The position numbers and the translations under genes were made by a program. 46,129 nucleotides of DNA from contig CAXGAP010000006.1 of NCBI GenBank assembly GCA_964008075.1, forward strand, positions 1-46,129, read 5' to 3'. The notes below the pieces were generated by a model. It was given only the letters and a program-made list of their open reading frames with translations, did no database searches and had not been told where the DNA came from. How positions within the stretch are numbered: the stretch's first letter is position 1; every line of letters begins with the position of its first letter. Positions 1 to 8,082 of this stretch are shown here, piece after piece. The DNA is from UBA724 sp964008075 (GTDB lineage: Bacteria; Bacteroidota; Bacteroidia; Flavobacteriales; Flavobacteriaceae).

Positions 1-2
1 AG

Positions 3-62
3 CGTAAAACGCTCGAGCGCATACAACATATGCTTAAAACTGGTAAACCTTTAAGGAATTAA
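3..62 (+). CDS. 3-hydroxyacyl-CoA dehydrogenase / enoyl-CoA hydratase, C-terminal end only (probable)
   Basis: The first bases read in frame to a TAA at 60-62, giving a 19-residue tail that ends KTGKPLRN. Only the C-terminus is present, so identity rests on the tail and on context: from memory, FadJ/FadB-like multifunctional enzymes of Flavobacteriia end this way and stand directly before the thiolase. The stop is 3 bases before the thiolase ATG, so the two are co-transcribed. The enzyme would hydrate enoyl-CoA and oxidise 3-hydroxyacyl-CoA in fatty-acid beta-oxidation. Too little is present to exclude another gene. Confidence 0.6.
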   Translation, partial: RKTLERIQHMLKTGKPLRN

Positions 63-65
63 CAC

Positions 66-1247
66 ATGAAAACAACCTACATCGTAAGAGCACACCGGAC
101 AGCAGTTGGCAAAGCGCCTAGAGGTTTATTCAGATTCAAACGACCTGATGAACTCGCTGCTGAAACCATTGAACATATGATAGGTACCCTTACCGATTTT
201 GACGTCAATGCAATCGATGATGTTCTCATTGGAAATGCAATGCCAGAGGCTGAACAAGGTCTCAACATGGCTCGACTGATATCGTTGATGGGACTCAAAA
301 CAATCGAAGTACCAGGTGTGACTGTCAATCGTTATTGTGCATCGGGAATAGAGACGATTGCCATGGGGAATGCCAAAATCAAGTCTGGAATGGCAGAATG
401 CATCATCGCTGGTGGTGTTGAAAGCATGAGCTATATTCCCATGGGTGGTTACAAGCCTGCACCTGATTACAAAGCAGCCATTGAAGGAAATGAAGATTAC
501 TATTGGGGTATGGGTCTGACTGCTGAGGCAGTTGCCAATCAGTATAACATCTCTAGAGAAGACCAAGATGCTTTTGCCTATGAATCGCATCAAAAAGCAC
601 TTGCAGCACAAAAAAATGGGGCCTTCACCGACCAGATTGTACCCATTGATATTGAAGAAGTATATGTCGATGACAATGGTAAAAAAGCAACACGCACCTA
701 TACTGTTGATCGAGACGAAGGGCCAAGAGCTGATACCAGTTTGGAAGCATTGGCAAGATTGCGCCCTGTATTTGCCAATAATGGATCTGTAACAGCTGGC
801 AACTCATCTCAAACCAGCGATGGAGCAGCTGTATTATTGATGATGACAGAGGACATGGTTAAAAAACACAACCTCACTCCTATTGCTAGGCTGGTGAGCT
901 ACGCAACTGCAGGCGTTCCACCCAAGATTATGGGAATTGGGCCTGTGGCTGCGATTCCAAAAGCGTTAGATCAAGCTGGTCTAAAGCTCAAGGACATAGA
1001 GCAAATCGAACTCAATGAGGCCTTTGCTGCACAATCACTTGCTGTGATTCGAGAACTTGACATCAACCCTACGATTGTAAATGTTAATGGTGGTGCCATT
1101 GCACTTGGACACCCATTGGGTTGTACAGGTACCAAATTGTCTGTCCAGTTGTTTGAGGAGATGAAGAAGAGAAAACAAAAATATGGAATGGTAACAATGT
1201 GTGTTGGTACTGGACAAGGTGCTGCAGGTGTTTATGAATTAATATAA
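66..1247 (+). CDS. fadA: acetyl-CoA C-acyltransferase (3-ketoacyl-CoA thiolase)
   Basis: This 393-residue thiolase cleaves 3-ketoacyl-CoA with CoA, releasing acetyl-CoA in the last step of cytoplasmic beta-oxidation. The nucleophile Cys91 lies in the motif NRYCASG. The C-terminal catalytic residues are His349 in GHPLGCTG and Cys379 in CVGTGQGAAG. The length is normal for the family and all catalytic residues are present. The ATG at 66 fits the family's N-terminus and follows the preceding stop by 3 bases. The next gene, an acyl-CoA dehydrogenase, begins 4 bases after the stop, which makes a compact beta-oxidation operon. A biosynthetic acetyl-CoA acetyltransferase is possible from sequence alone, but the neighbours favour degradation. 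Confidence 0.93.
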   Translation: MKTTYIVRAHRTAVGKAPRGLFRFKRPDELAAETIEHMIGTLTDFDVNAIDDVLIGNAMPEAEQGLNMARLISLMGLKTIEVPGVTVNRYCASGIETIAMGNAKIKSGMAECIIAGGVESMSYIPMGGYKPAPDYKAAIEGNEDYYWGMGLTAEAVANQYNISREDQDAFAYESHQKALAAQKNGAFTDQIVPIDIEEVYVDDNGKKATRTYTVDRDEGPRADTSLEALARLRPVFANNGSVTAGNSSQTSDGAAVLLMMTEDMVKKHNLTPIARLVSYATAGVPPKIMGIGPVAAIPKALDQAGLKLKDIEQIELNEAFAAQSLAVIRELDINPTIVNVNGGAIALGHPLGCTGTKLSVQLFEEMKKRKQKYGMVTMCVGTGQGAAGVYELI

Positions 1248-1251
1248 AAAT

Positions 1252-3054
1252 ATGGAAACGAAAGAAATAACAAGAACAAGAGGTGGTGCTTTTTTGCTGC
1301 AAGAAACCCACCCAGAAAATGTTTTTACTCCTGAGGATTTTAGTGAAGAACAACGCATGATGCGCGACGCTGTGAAGGAGTTTATCGATCGAGAGGTATG
1401 GCCCAACAAACATCGTTTTGAGCAGAAAGACTATGACTTCACATTTGAGTTGATGCGAAAAGCAGGGGAACTTGGTTTTTTAGGAATTTGTGTACCTGAA
1501 GCCTATGGCGGACTTGAAATGGGGTTTGTATCAACAATGCTCGTATGCGATTATTTTTCAGGAGCAACTGGCTCTTTATCAACTGCTTATGGCGCGCACA
1601 CAGGCATTGGTATCATGCCCATTGTTCTCTATGGAACAGAGGAACAAAAACAAAAATATGTACCCAAACTCGCCTCTGGTGAAGAAATTGGATGTTATTG
1701 TCTCACTGAGCCTGGTGCAGGGTCAGATGCAAACAGTGGAAAAACAAAAGCTGTTCTTTCTGATGATGGTACTCACTATAAAATTAGTGGTCAAAAAATA
1801 TGGATTTCCAATGCAGGTTATGCAAGTGTGATGATTGTTTTTGCACGTATAGAAGATGATAAGAACATTACTGGTTTTATTGTGCCTTACGACCCCAAAA
1901 ATGGTATCACTTTAGGGGAAGAGGAGCATAAGCTAGGAATCCATGCATCATCGACGAGACAAGTCTTTTTTAGTGACACCAAAGTGCCTGTTGAAAACAT
2001 GCTATCCGAGCGTGGAAACGGATTTAAAATTGCGATGAACGCACTCAATGTCGGTCGAATTAAACTTGCTGTTGCTTGCATCGACGCACAACGCCGAACA
2101 GTGAGTGAAAGTGTTCGTTATGCCAACGAAAGAATACAATTCAAAACACCCATTAGTCAATTTGGAGCAATCAAGCAAAAAATAGCCAATATGGCTACAA
2201 ATTGCTACGTTGGGGAATCGGGTTGTTATCGTGCTGCAAAAGACATCGAAGATCGTATTACAATCAGAGCCGAATCGGGAATAAGTCATCAAGAGGCCGA
2301 GTTGAAAGGAGTTGAAGAATATGTGATCGAATGTTCCATTTTAAAAGTTGCTGTTTCTGAACACACCCAAGACTGCACAGACGAGGGCGTTCAGATTTTT
2401 GGTGGTATGGGCTATTCGGCAGAAATGCCAATGGAATCGGCCTGGCGCGATGCTCGTATCTCTCGAATATATGAGGGTACCAATGAAATCAATCGAATGC
2501 TAACTGTTGGTATGCTCATCAAAAAAGCCATAAAGGGTCATCTTGATTTGATTGGCCCTGCAACAGCTGTTGGTGAAGAACTTTTGGGTATCCCATCGTT
2601 TGATACACCAGATTTTTCAGCGCCATTAAGTGAGGAAAAATCGATTCTTAGAAACCTTAAAAAGGTTTTTTTGATGATTGCAGGTGCTGGCGTGCAGAAG
2701 TATGGAACAGAGCTTGAACAACACCAACAGCTTTTATTGGCTGTTTCTGATATCTTGATTGAGATCTATATGGTGGAATCGGCGATACTTCGGACAGAAA
2801 AAAACATCAATCGATATGGAGTTGACGCACAGCAAACGCAACTCGCGATGACAAAACTATATCTATTTCAAGCAGTCGAAAAAATACAATCCAAAGGTAA
2901 AGAAGCCATCATTTCGTCAGCAGAAGGGGATGAACAAAAAATGCTTCTTATGGGTCTAAAGCGATTTACAAAGTATGCGAACCACCCAAATGTGATAGAC
3001 TTGCGCAAACAAATCGCTGATAAAGTGATTGCTGAAAATCAGTATTGTTTATAA
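1252..3054 (+). CDS. acyl-CoA dehydrogenase, long form with C-terminal extension
   Basis: A 600-residue FAD-dependent acyl-CoA dehydrogenase for the first oxidation of beta-oxidation. The FAD/substrate region shows TEPGAGSDANSG, and the active-site segment RISRIYEGTNEINR contains the catalytic base Glu408. About 170 residues follow the core domain. This is longer than medium-chain enzymes (about 380 residues) and resembles the VLCAD-like long form common in Bacteroidetes. It starts 4 bases after the thiolase stop, so it is the last visible gene of the operon. No terminator is visible before the convergent gene 84 bases on. Substrate chain length cannot be assigned. Confidence 0.93.
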   Translation: METKEITRTRGGAFLLQETHPENVFTPEDFSEEQRMMRDAVKEFIDREVWPNKHRFEQKDYDFTFELMRKAGELGFLGICVPEAYGGLEMGFVSTMLVCDYFSGATGSLSTAYGAHTGIGIMPIVLYGTEEQKQKYVPKLASGEEIGCYCLTEPGAGSDANSGKTKAVLSDDGTHYKISGQKIWISNAGYASVMIVFARIEDDKNITGFIVPYDPKNGITLGEEEHKLGIHASSTRQVFFSDTKVPVENMLSERGNGFKIAMNALNVGRIKLAVACIDAQRRTVSESVRYANERIQFKTPISQFGAIKQKIANMATNCYVGESGCYRAAKDIEDRITIRAESGISHQEAELKGVEEYVIECSILKVAVSEHTQDCTDEGVQIFGGMGYSAEMPMESAWRDARISRIYEGTNEINRMLTVGMLIKKAIKGHLDLIGPATAVGEELLGIPSFDTPDFSAPLSEEKSILRNLKKVFLMIAGAGVQKYGTELEQHQQLLLAVSDILIEIYMVESAILRTEKNINRYGVDAQQTQLAMTKLYLFQAVEKIQSKGKEAIISSAEGDEQKMLLMGLKRFTKYANHPNVIDLRKQIADKVIAENQYCL

Positions 3055-3138
3055 TCTAGGGTAGCGAAAGTACTATATCTAGTAAGAGTTAGCTATACAG
3101 CTGGAATGGTAACCAAACAAATGATTAAGTCTTAAACT
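3055..3138. other. short convergent intergenic region, no clear terminator
   Basis: These 84 bases separate the ends of two convergent genes. I looked for a G+C stem followed by a T-run in either direction and saw none, so termination here is either rho-dependent or not recognisable. Confidence 0.4.
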
Positions 3139-4119
3139 CTACTCCAAAAACCCTTTTTCACGCATCCAGTCGTCATTGTAGATTTTAGTCACATAGCGAC
3201 TACCAGAGTCGTGTAGCAACACCACAACAACATCGTCAGGACCAAAGTGTTCTTTGAGTTGTAAGACCCCTTTGATGGCAGCTCCACACGAGTTTCCTGC
3301 AAAAATACCTTCTTCTTTTGCGAGCTTACGTGTGTATACTGCAGCATCTTTGTCAGTGACCTTTTCAAAAGCATCAATCAAGTCAAAGTCAACGTTTTCT
3401 GGTAGGATGTCCTCCCCTATTCCTTCTGTAACATAGGGGTATATTTCTTTTTCATCAAAAACACCAGTTTCATGATACTTCTTAAAAACAGAGCCATAAG
3501 TATCAATCCCCCAAACTTTTATGACTGGATTTTTTTCTTTTAAATATTTCGCCACGCCAGAGATCGTTCCACCTGTACCCACCCCAACAACAAAGTGAGT
3601 GATTTTTCCTTTTGTTTGCTTCCAAATTTCTGGGCCAGTTTGCTCATAATGAGCAACTGCATTAGAAGGATTGTCATATTGGTTCACATACCAGGCATTG
3701 GGTGTTTCCTCTGCAATACGCTTTGAAGTCGAATAGTACGAACGAGGGTCTTCAGCTGGCACATCAGTAGGACAAACAACCACCTCCGCACCCACAGCAC
3801 GCAACACATCAAATTTGGTTGGGGATTGCTTGTCGTTGGATACGCAAATCAGTTTATATCCCTTGACTATAGCAGCAAGCGCCAGACCCATCCCAGTGTT
3901 GCCTGATGTCCCTTCAACGATGGTGCCTCCTGGTTGAAGTCGTCCATCTGCCTCTGCATCTTCAATCATTTTGAGTGCCATTCGATCCTTGACAGAATTA
4001 CCAGGATTAAAATATTCCACCTTTGCTAACACCAATGCATCGATCTCATTTGTGATTGAGTTGAGCTTAATCAAGGGCGTGTTGCCTATGGTTTCAAGGA
4101 TATTCTTCGCATATTTCAT
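3139..4119 (-). CDS. PLP-dependent cysteine synthase family protein (CysK/CysM or cystathionine beta-synthase-like)
   Basis: A 326-residue fold-type II PLP enzyme, probably making cysteine from O-acetylserine and sulfide, or cystathionine from serine and homocysteine. Lys44, in NPGNSVKDR, is the expected Schiff-base lysine. TSGNTG (71-76) binds the substrate carboxylate, and the glycine-rich phosphate loop GVGTGGTISG lies in mid-protein. The insert with PRSYYS and NQYDNPSN is typical of the cystathionine-synthase-like branch. There is no CBS or haem domain. An excellent promoter box lies only 4 bases before the ATG, predicting a leaderless mRNA. The exact reaction cannot be fixed from sequence. 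Confidence 0.85.
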   Translation of the reverse strand: MKYAKNILETIGNTPLIKLNSITNEIDALVLAKVEYFNPGNSVKDRMALKMIEDAEADGRLQPGGTIVEGTSGNTGMGLALAAIVKGYKLICVSNDKQSPTKFDVLRAVGAEVVVCPTDVPAEDPRSYYSTSKRIAEETPNAWYVNQYDNPSNAVAHYEQTGPEIWKQTKGKITHFVVGVGTGGTISGVAKYLKEKNPVIKVWGIDTYGSVFKKYHETGVFDEKEIYPYVTEGIGEDILPENVDFDLIDAFEKVTDKDAAVYTRKLAKEEGIFAGNSCGAAIKGVLQLKEHFGPDDVVVVLLHDSGSRYVTKIYNDDWMREKGFLE

Positions 4120-4123
4120 ACTG

Positions 4124-4154
4124 CAAATGTACTGTATAGAGCAGAGATAAGAAA
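4124..4154 (-). promoter_or_regulatory. Bacteroidetes-type promoter of the cysteine synthase gene
   Basis: On the minus strand TACATTTG (4131-4124) matches the TAnnTTTG -7 consensus exactly. TTTC lies 19 bases upstream and differs from the -33 TTTG by one base. The box ends 4 bases before the ATG, so transcription should begin at or next to the start codon. Confidence 0.7.
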
Positions 4155-4179
4155 TGTATTGACAGAAGAAATGTGGGCT

Positions 4180-5403
4180 TTACACTCTTCGCAACGCTCG
4201 AATGGGTGTGACTTTGGATATTATAAATGAAGGAATCAACAGCATTAATAAACAAATAACAAAGGTTCCAATATTGATTGCAGCTATCATTGGCACATCA
4301 AACGCAATTGGTACTGTGGTGACGTAGTAGGATGTGGGATCAAGGGTAATCCAAGCTGTTTTGTGTTGTAGGAAAAGGAGGCCAAGACCCAATAAATTCC
4401 CCCAAAACATCCCAATTCCAATCAGATAACCAGCATTGTACAAAAAGACTTTCTGTGTTGACCATTGTTGCATCCCCAACACTCCAAGCAAGCCAATCAT
4501 TTGCGTTCTTTCAAGGATAAGTACCAGCAAAGCAGTAATCATATTGATGCCACCTACAATGATCATTATCATAACAATCAGGGCGATATTGGTGTCGAAA
4601 AGTGAGATCCAATTAAAAATATCAGGGTAGCGCTCCTTGACGTTCTGCAAGTCGTATGGGGCAGGAACTTGGTCATAAACTCTTTCAGATAAGCTTTTGA
4701 TATCATCAAAATCTTTCAATGTCATTTCAAGAGCCCCGACCAAATGTGATTCCCATTGATATATTTTTTGAATGTGTCGCAAGTCAGCAAAAGCAATTCG
4801 CTGATCGAAATCAGGAAAACCAGAGTCATATAGACCAGAGACGACAAAACTTCTTCGAATGGGAAGTCGATCTTCAAATAAAAAAAATGAAGATATGCGA
4901 TCTCCTGTGTTAACTCCCAATATTTTGGCAATATGCTTAGACACTAAAATTTCTCTGCTCGTTGTAGCACCAATGACTGGCAATCGACCATCGATGAGAT
5001 AATCCTCAAAAGCATTCCACTGGTAGGTAGAATCAATCCCTTTGAGTAACCCACCAGTAAAGTGTTCGTCTGTTTTAAAAACAGTTGATGCATAGGCAAC
5101 TGGGTTGACAAAAGCGATGTCTTGCGTCTCAAGGTTGGATGTAATCAGTTGGGAATCAATGCCCTCAAGAGTTGCGTTGGTTGAATTGCTTTCATAGGTT
5201 GACACGCGAAGATGCCCTTCAAAAGAGCTAATTTTATCTTTGATTTTATTTTGAAAACCAACACCAGTGCCGATGGCAATGTGCATCGCCACCAATCCTA
5301 TTGTGATTGCAATGATTCCGATTTTAATAATTGGCGACGAAACACTATTTTTATAGGACTTCGCACCAATGATGCGTTTGGCTATGAACAGACTAATTTT
5401 CAA
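4180..5403 (-). CDS. ABC transporter permease of the FtsX/LolC-LolE type
   Basis: A 407-residue inner-membrane permease resembling the LolC/LolE subunits that release lipoproteins from the inner membrane. An N-terminal membrane segment follows the opening motif KISLFIAKR. A periplasmic MacB-like domain of about 220 residues comes next, then three C-terminal membrane segments beginning at IALIVMIMIIVGG and including the FtsX-like stretch MIGLLGVLGM. No ATPase gene is adjacent. The start is TTG at 5403, since no ATG lies near the N-terminus and the family begins with this motif. A TATTTTTG box 17 bases upstream supports it. Substrate specificity is inferred from family only. Confidence 0.8.
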   Translation of the reverse strand: MKISLFIAKRIIGAKSYKNSVSSPIIKIGIIAITIGLVAMHIAIGTGVGFQNKIKDKISSFEGHLRVSTYESNSTNATLEGIDSQLITSNLETQDIAFVNPVAYASTVFKTDEHFTGGLLKGIDSTYQWNAFEDYLIDGRLPVIGATTSREILVSKHIAKILGVNTGDRISSFFLFEDRLPIRRSFVVSGLYDSGFPDFDQRIAFADLRHIQKIYQWESHLVGALEMTLKDFDDIKSLSERVYDQVPAPYDLQNVKERYPDIFNWISLFDTNIALIVMIMIIVGGINMITALLVLILERTQMIGLLGVLGMQQWSTQKVFLYNAGYLIGIGMFWGNLLGLGLLFLQHKTAWITLDPTSYYVTTVPIAFDVPMIAAINIGTFVICLLMLLIPSFIISKVTPIRALRRV

Positions 5404-5406
5404 CCT

Positions 5407-6576
5407 GTGATTGATTTACTCAAAAATACCGTTTTTTTTGTCTTTGTTGTTTCAAACATAAGCCTTTTTGCGCAAGTGCAACCTGGTGCACACCAAACAG
5501 ATGAATATCTGCCACTTTTGATCGGAAAGCAGGTAGGTGTTGTTGGAAATCAAAGCAGTCTAGTGATCATTGATGGAAAAAGGATTCATCTGATCGATCA
5601 TTTAATCGAACTAGGGGTTGACATTAGTAAAGTATTTGCGCCAGAGCATGGGTTTAGGGGTAAAGAAGATGCAGGTGCATTGATCGATGACGTACTAGAT
5701 CCAAAAACTGGTACTCACATTGTTTCACTCCATGGAAAAACACGAAAACCTACCGCCAAACACTTGGAGGATATCGATGTTCTAGTTTTTGATATCCAAG
5801 ACGTTGGTGTACGATTTTTTACCTATTTATCTACTTTGCATTTGGTATTAGAGGCCTGCGCAGATGCAGACGTTGCTGTAATAGTCCTCGATCGTCCCAA
5901 TCCCAATGCGCATTATGTTGATGGTCCTGTTATGGAAAAAGAAAACAAAAGCTTTTTGGGTAAAGTTCCCATTCCTCTTGTCTATGGAATGACCATTGGT
6001 GAATATGCTAAAATGTTGGTCGGAGAACAGTGGCTAGACACCAACAATAGTGTGTCACTCCAAGTGATTCCTGTGAAAAATTATACACACAATACACCTT
6101 ATAAATTCCCAACTCGTCCCTCTCCAAACTTACCCAATATGCAATCTGTGATGTTGTATCCGAGTTTGGGTTTGTTTGAAGGAACAACAGTAAACGCAGG
6201 TCGAGGGACTTCTCATCCCTTTCAGCAATTTGGCGCTTCTTTTTTAGATGCATCACATTTTAATCATCAATATATTCCAAAGCCAATGTCGGGAGCTTCA
6301 AACCCCAAAGAAAATGGTAAAACTTGTCATGGTGTTGACCTGAGAAATCATCCCAAATTGAATCGAGTTAACATCGATTGGCTGATGCAAGCATATGCGC
6401 ATAGCATTCAACCTGAGGAGTTTTTCTTAGACCCTGGATTTCGACGCCACGCTGGGACTTCGACTCTTGCAGCACAAATAAAAAATGGTGTGAGCGCATC
6501 AAAAATCAGAGAGAGTTGGCAATCTAACATCAACGCATTTTTAAACATCAGAAAAAAATATCTTATTTACCAGTAG
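5407..6576 (+). CDS. namZ: secreted exo-beta-N-acetylmuramidase, NamZ family (DUF1343)
   Basis: The family removes N-acetylmuramic acid from the non-reducing end of peptidoglycan fragments in cell-wall turnover or recovery. Family landmarks are VGNQSS, FAPEHGFRG, DVLVFDIQDVGVRFFTY, VIVLDRPNP and YGMTIGEYAKM. I chose the GTG at 5407. It gives 389 residues, normal for the family, with a signal peptide (LLKNTVFFVFVVSNISLFA, cut before Q). The reading frame stays open upstream, but that part is antisense to the permease gene and does not resemble the family. The start is 3 bases from the divergent permease start, and the 3' end overlaps the convergent desaturase gene by 14 bases. No NagZ partner is in the window. 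Confidence 0.85.
   Translation: MIDLLKNTVFFVFVVSNISLFAQVQPGAHQTDEYLPLLIGKQVGVVGNQSSLVIIDGKRIHLIDHLIELGVDISKVFAPEHGFRGKEDAGALIDDVLDPKTGTHIVSLHGKTRKPTAKHLEDIDVLVFDIQDVGVRFFTYLSTLHLVLEACADADVAVIVLDRPNPNAHYVDGPVMEKENKSFLGKVPIPLVYGMTIGEYAKMLVGEQWLDTNNSVSLQVIPVKNYTHNTPYKFPTRPSPNLPNMQSVMLYPSLGLFEGTTVNAGRGTSHPFQQFGASFLDASHFNHQYIPKPMSGASNPKENGKTCHGVDLRNHPKLNRVNIDWLMQAYAHSIQPEEFFLDPGFRRHAGTSTLAAQIKNGVSASKIRESWQSNINAFLNIRKKYLIYQ
5421..5428 (-). promoter_or_regulatory. -7 promoter box for the ABC permease gene
   Basis: TATTTTTG on the minus strand matches TAnnTTTG. It ends 17 bases before the TTG start of the permease and lies inside the namZ signal-peptide codons. No TTTG is found at the usual -33 distance; the nearest is about 24 bases upstream. 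Confidence 0.5.
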
Positions 6577-7390
6577 TTGGCTTTCTGTAACGCTGAAAAG
6601 GTTGTTTGAGAAGACTTCGCAATGAACTGTTTTCTTTTTCATCAGGAAAAACATCAACACCATAGACTATTTTTTCAGGATCTAGATACATATATGTTCC
6701 TAGTAATCGATCCCATATGGAAAAGATATTTCCATAGTTTGAGTCAGTGTATGGAAGGACGTAGTGGTGATGCATTTTGTGCATGTTTGGAGAAACAATA
6801 AAATAACTCAGAAGTATATCCAATCGTTGCGACAACTTGATATTTGCATGGTTAAACTGGCTCAACAAAGCTGAAAGTGATTGGTACAGCATGACAACTC
6901 CTATGGGTGCCCCAATGAGAAAAACCCCAAGGGTAGTGAACACAAAACGAACAACACTCTCGAAAGGATGATGACGATTGGCTGTTGTGGTGTCGACATG
7001 ATGATCCGAATGATGAACAAGATGTACCATCCAAAGAGGTTTTACCTTATGTTCTGTCCAATGCGCGAGATATGCACCAATAAAATCGAGCAACATAACT
7101 CCGAGAATCACATAAAGCCATAGTGGCATTTCAACAGCGTTGAGAAGCCCAAATTGGTTTGCAGTGACCCAATCAGCAGTTCGAAGGAGAATAAATGCCA
7201 ATGAAAAGTTGACGATTATGGTAGTTAGTGTAAAGAAGAGGTTAGGAAGCGCGTGTTTCCATTTTTTATATTGAAAACGATACAGTGGTAACACTCCTTC
7301 AATCAACCAAAAAAAAGTGACTCCTCCGACAAGAATCATACTTCTATGAGCTGGGGGGATGCTCTCAAAATAACTGATTATCCATTCCAT
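6563..7390 (-). CDS. sterol desaturase / fatty acid hydroxylase family membrane protein
   Basis: A 275-residue integral membrane protein of the di-iron FA_hydroxylase superfamily. Histidine clusters that would bind iron are HWTEH (110-114), HLVHHSDHH (123-131), RHH (139-141) and MHKMHHH (around 203-209). Hydrophobic spans lie near residues 18-35, 50-70 and 88-108, with more after residue 145. Flavobacterial members occur widely, but the substrate (a lipid, sterol-like compound or carotenoid) is not established here. It is not a typical CrtZ, which is shorter. It reads in the same direction as queE upstream, separated by 74 bases, and its stop overlaps namZ. Confidence 0.8.
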   Translation of the reverse strand: MEWIISYFESIPPAHRSMILVGGVTFFWLIEGVLPLYRFQYKKWKHALPNLFFTLTTIIVNFSLAFILLRTADWVTANQFGLLNAVEMPLWLYVILGVMLLDFIGAYLAHWTEHKVKPLWMVHLVHHSDHHVDTTTANRHHPFESVVRFVFTTLGVFLIGAPIGVVMLYQSLSALLSQFNHANIKLSQRLDILLSYFIVSPNMHKMHHHYVLPYTDSNYGNIFSIWDRLLGTYMYLDPEKIVYGVDVFPDEKENSSLRSLLKQPFQRYRKPTTGK

Positions 7391-7464
7391 AGCTTTTCTT
7401 TTTTCAGGCTAAACTTACTAAAAAAAATAAACTCTAACCACTTGAGAATCAAAACACTCCTGCC

Positions 7465-8082
7465 CTAGGGGATGTTCATGTATTTGTGAGTTTGGAGAGA
7501 TGCCTTCCATTTGGGGTGTTGAAGTACATAATCAACTATCATAGGCATCACTTGCTCGCGTTTGCTCCATTCAGGTTGTAAAAATAATTTACAATTGGGT
7601 TGTACTTTCTTCGCTTGTTCTTCAGCAAAAACAAAGTCGTTTTGATTATACACAATCAATTTGAGTTCGTCTGCGACTTTATAAATATCGTTAAGGGGCA
7701 ACATTCTTTTTTTTGGAGAAAGGCAAATCCAATCCCAATCGCCCGAAAGTGGATAAGCACCTGAGGTTTCGATGTGAGTTACCAAATTTTCGCCTCGCAA
7801 ACCAGCTGTAAGGGGTGCCATATTCCACATAAGTGGCTCTCCTCCAGTCACTACAATTGTATTGGAGTATTGTTTTGCATTATTGATGATTGTTGAAATT
7901 TCAGTTGGTGGGTGTTTTTCAGCATCCCAACTCTCTTTGACATCACACCAATGGCAACCAACATCACAGCCTCCAATTCGAACAAAATAAGCTGCACTTC
8001 CTTTGTGATAACCCTCACCCTGTATGGTGTAAAACTCTTCCATCAAAGGAACAACTAGACCAGATTTCAGGGCCTCATTCAT
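7465..8082 (-). CDS. queE: 7-carboxy-7-deazaguanine synthase, radical SAM
   Basis: QueE converts 6-carboxy-tetrahydropterin to 7-carboxy-7-deazaguanine on the route to queuosine in tRNA. Family features are the N-terminal EEFYTIQGEG and the radical-SAM cluster Cys39-x3-Cys43-x2-Cys46 (CDVGCHWC). VTGGEPLMW follows as the SAM-binding GGE motif. The length of 205 residues is typical. The start codon overlaps the folD stop as ATGA, so translation is probably coupled to folD. No other queuosine gene is visible nearby. Confidence 0.92.
   Translation of the reverse strand: MNEALKSGLVVPLMEEFYTIQGEGYHKGSAAYFVRIGGCDVGCHWCDVKESWDAEKHPPTEISTIINNAKQYSNTIVVTGGEPLMWNMAPLTAGLRGENLVTHIETSGAYPLSGDWDWICLSPKKRMLPLNDIYKVADELKLIVYNQNDFVFAEEQAKKVQPNCKLFLQPEWSKREQVMPMIVDYVLQHPKWKASLQTHKYMNIP

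Noticed and set aside
5212..5406. Upstream extension of the namZ frame from an ATG at 5212
   Set aside because: It is antisense to the permease N-terminus, does not resemble the family, and would bury the hydrophobic signal peptide inside the protein.
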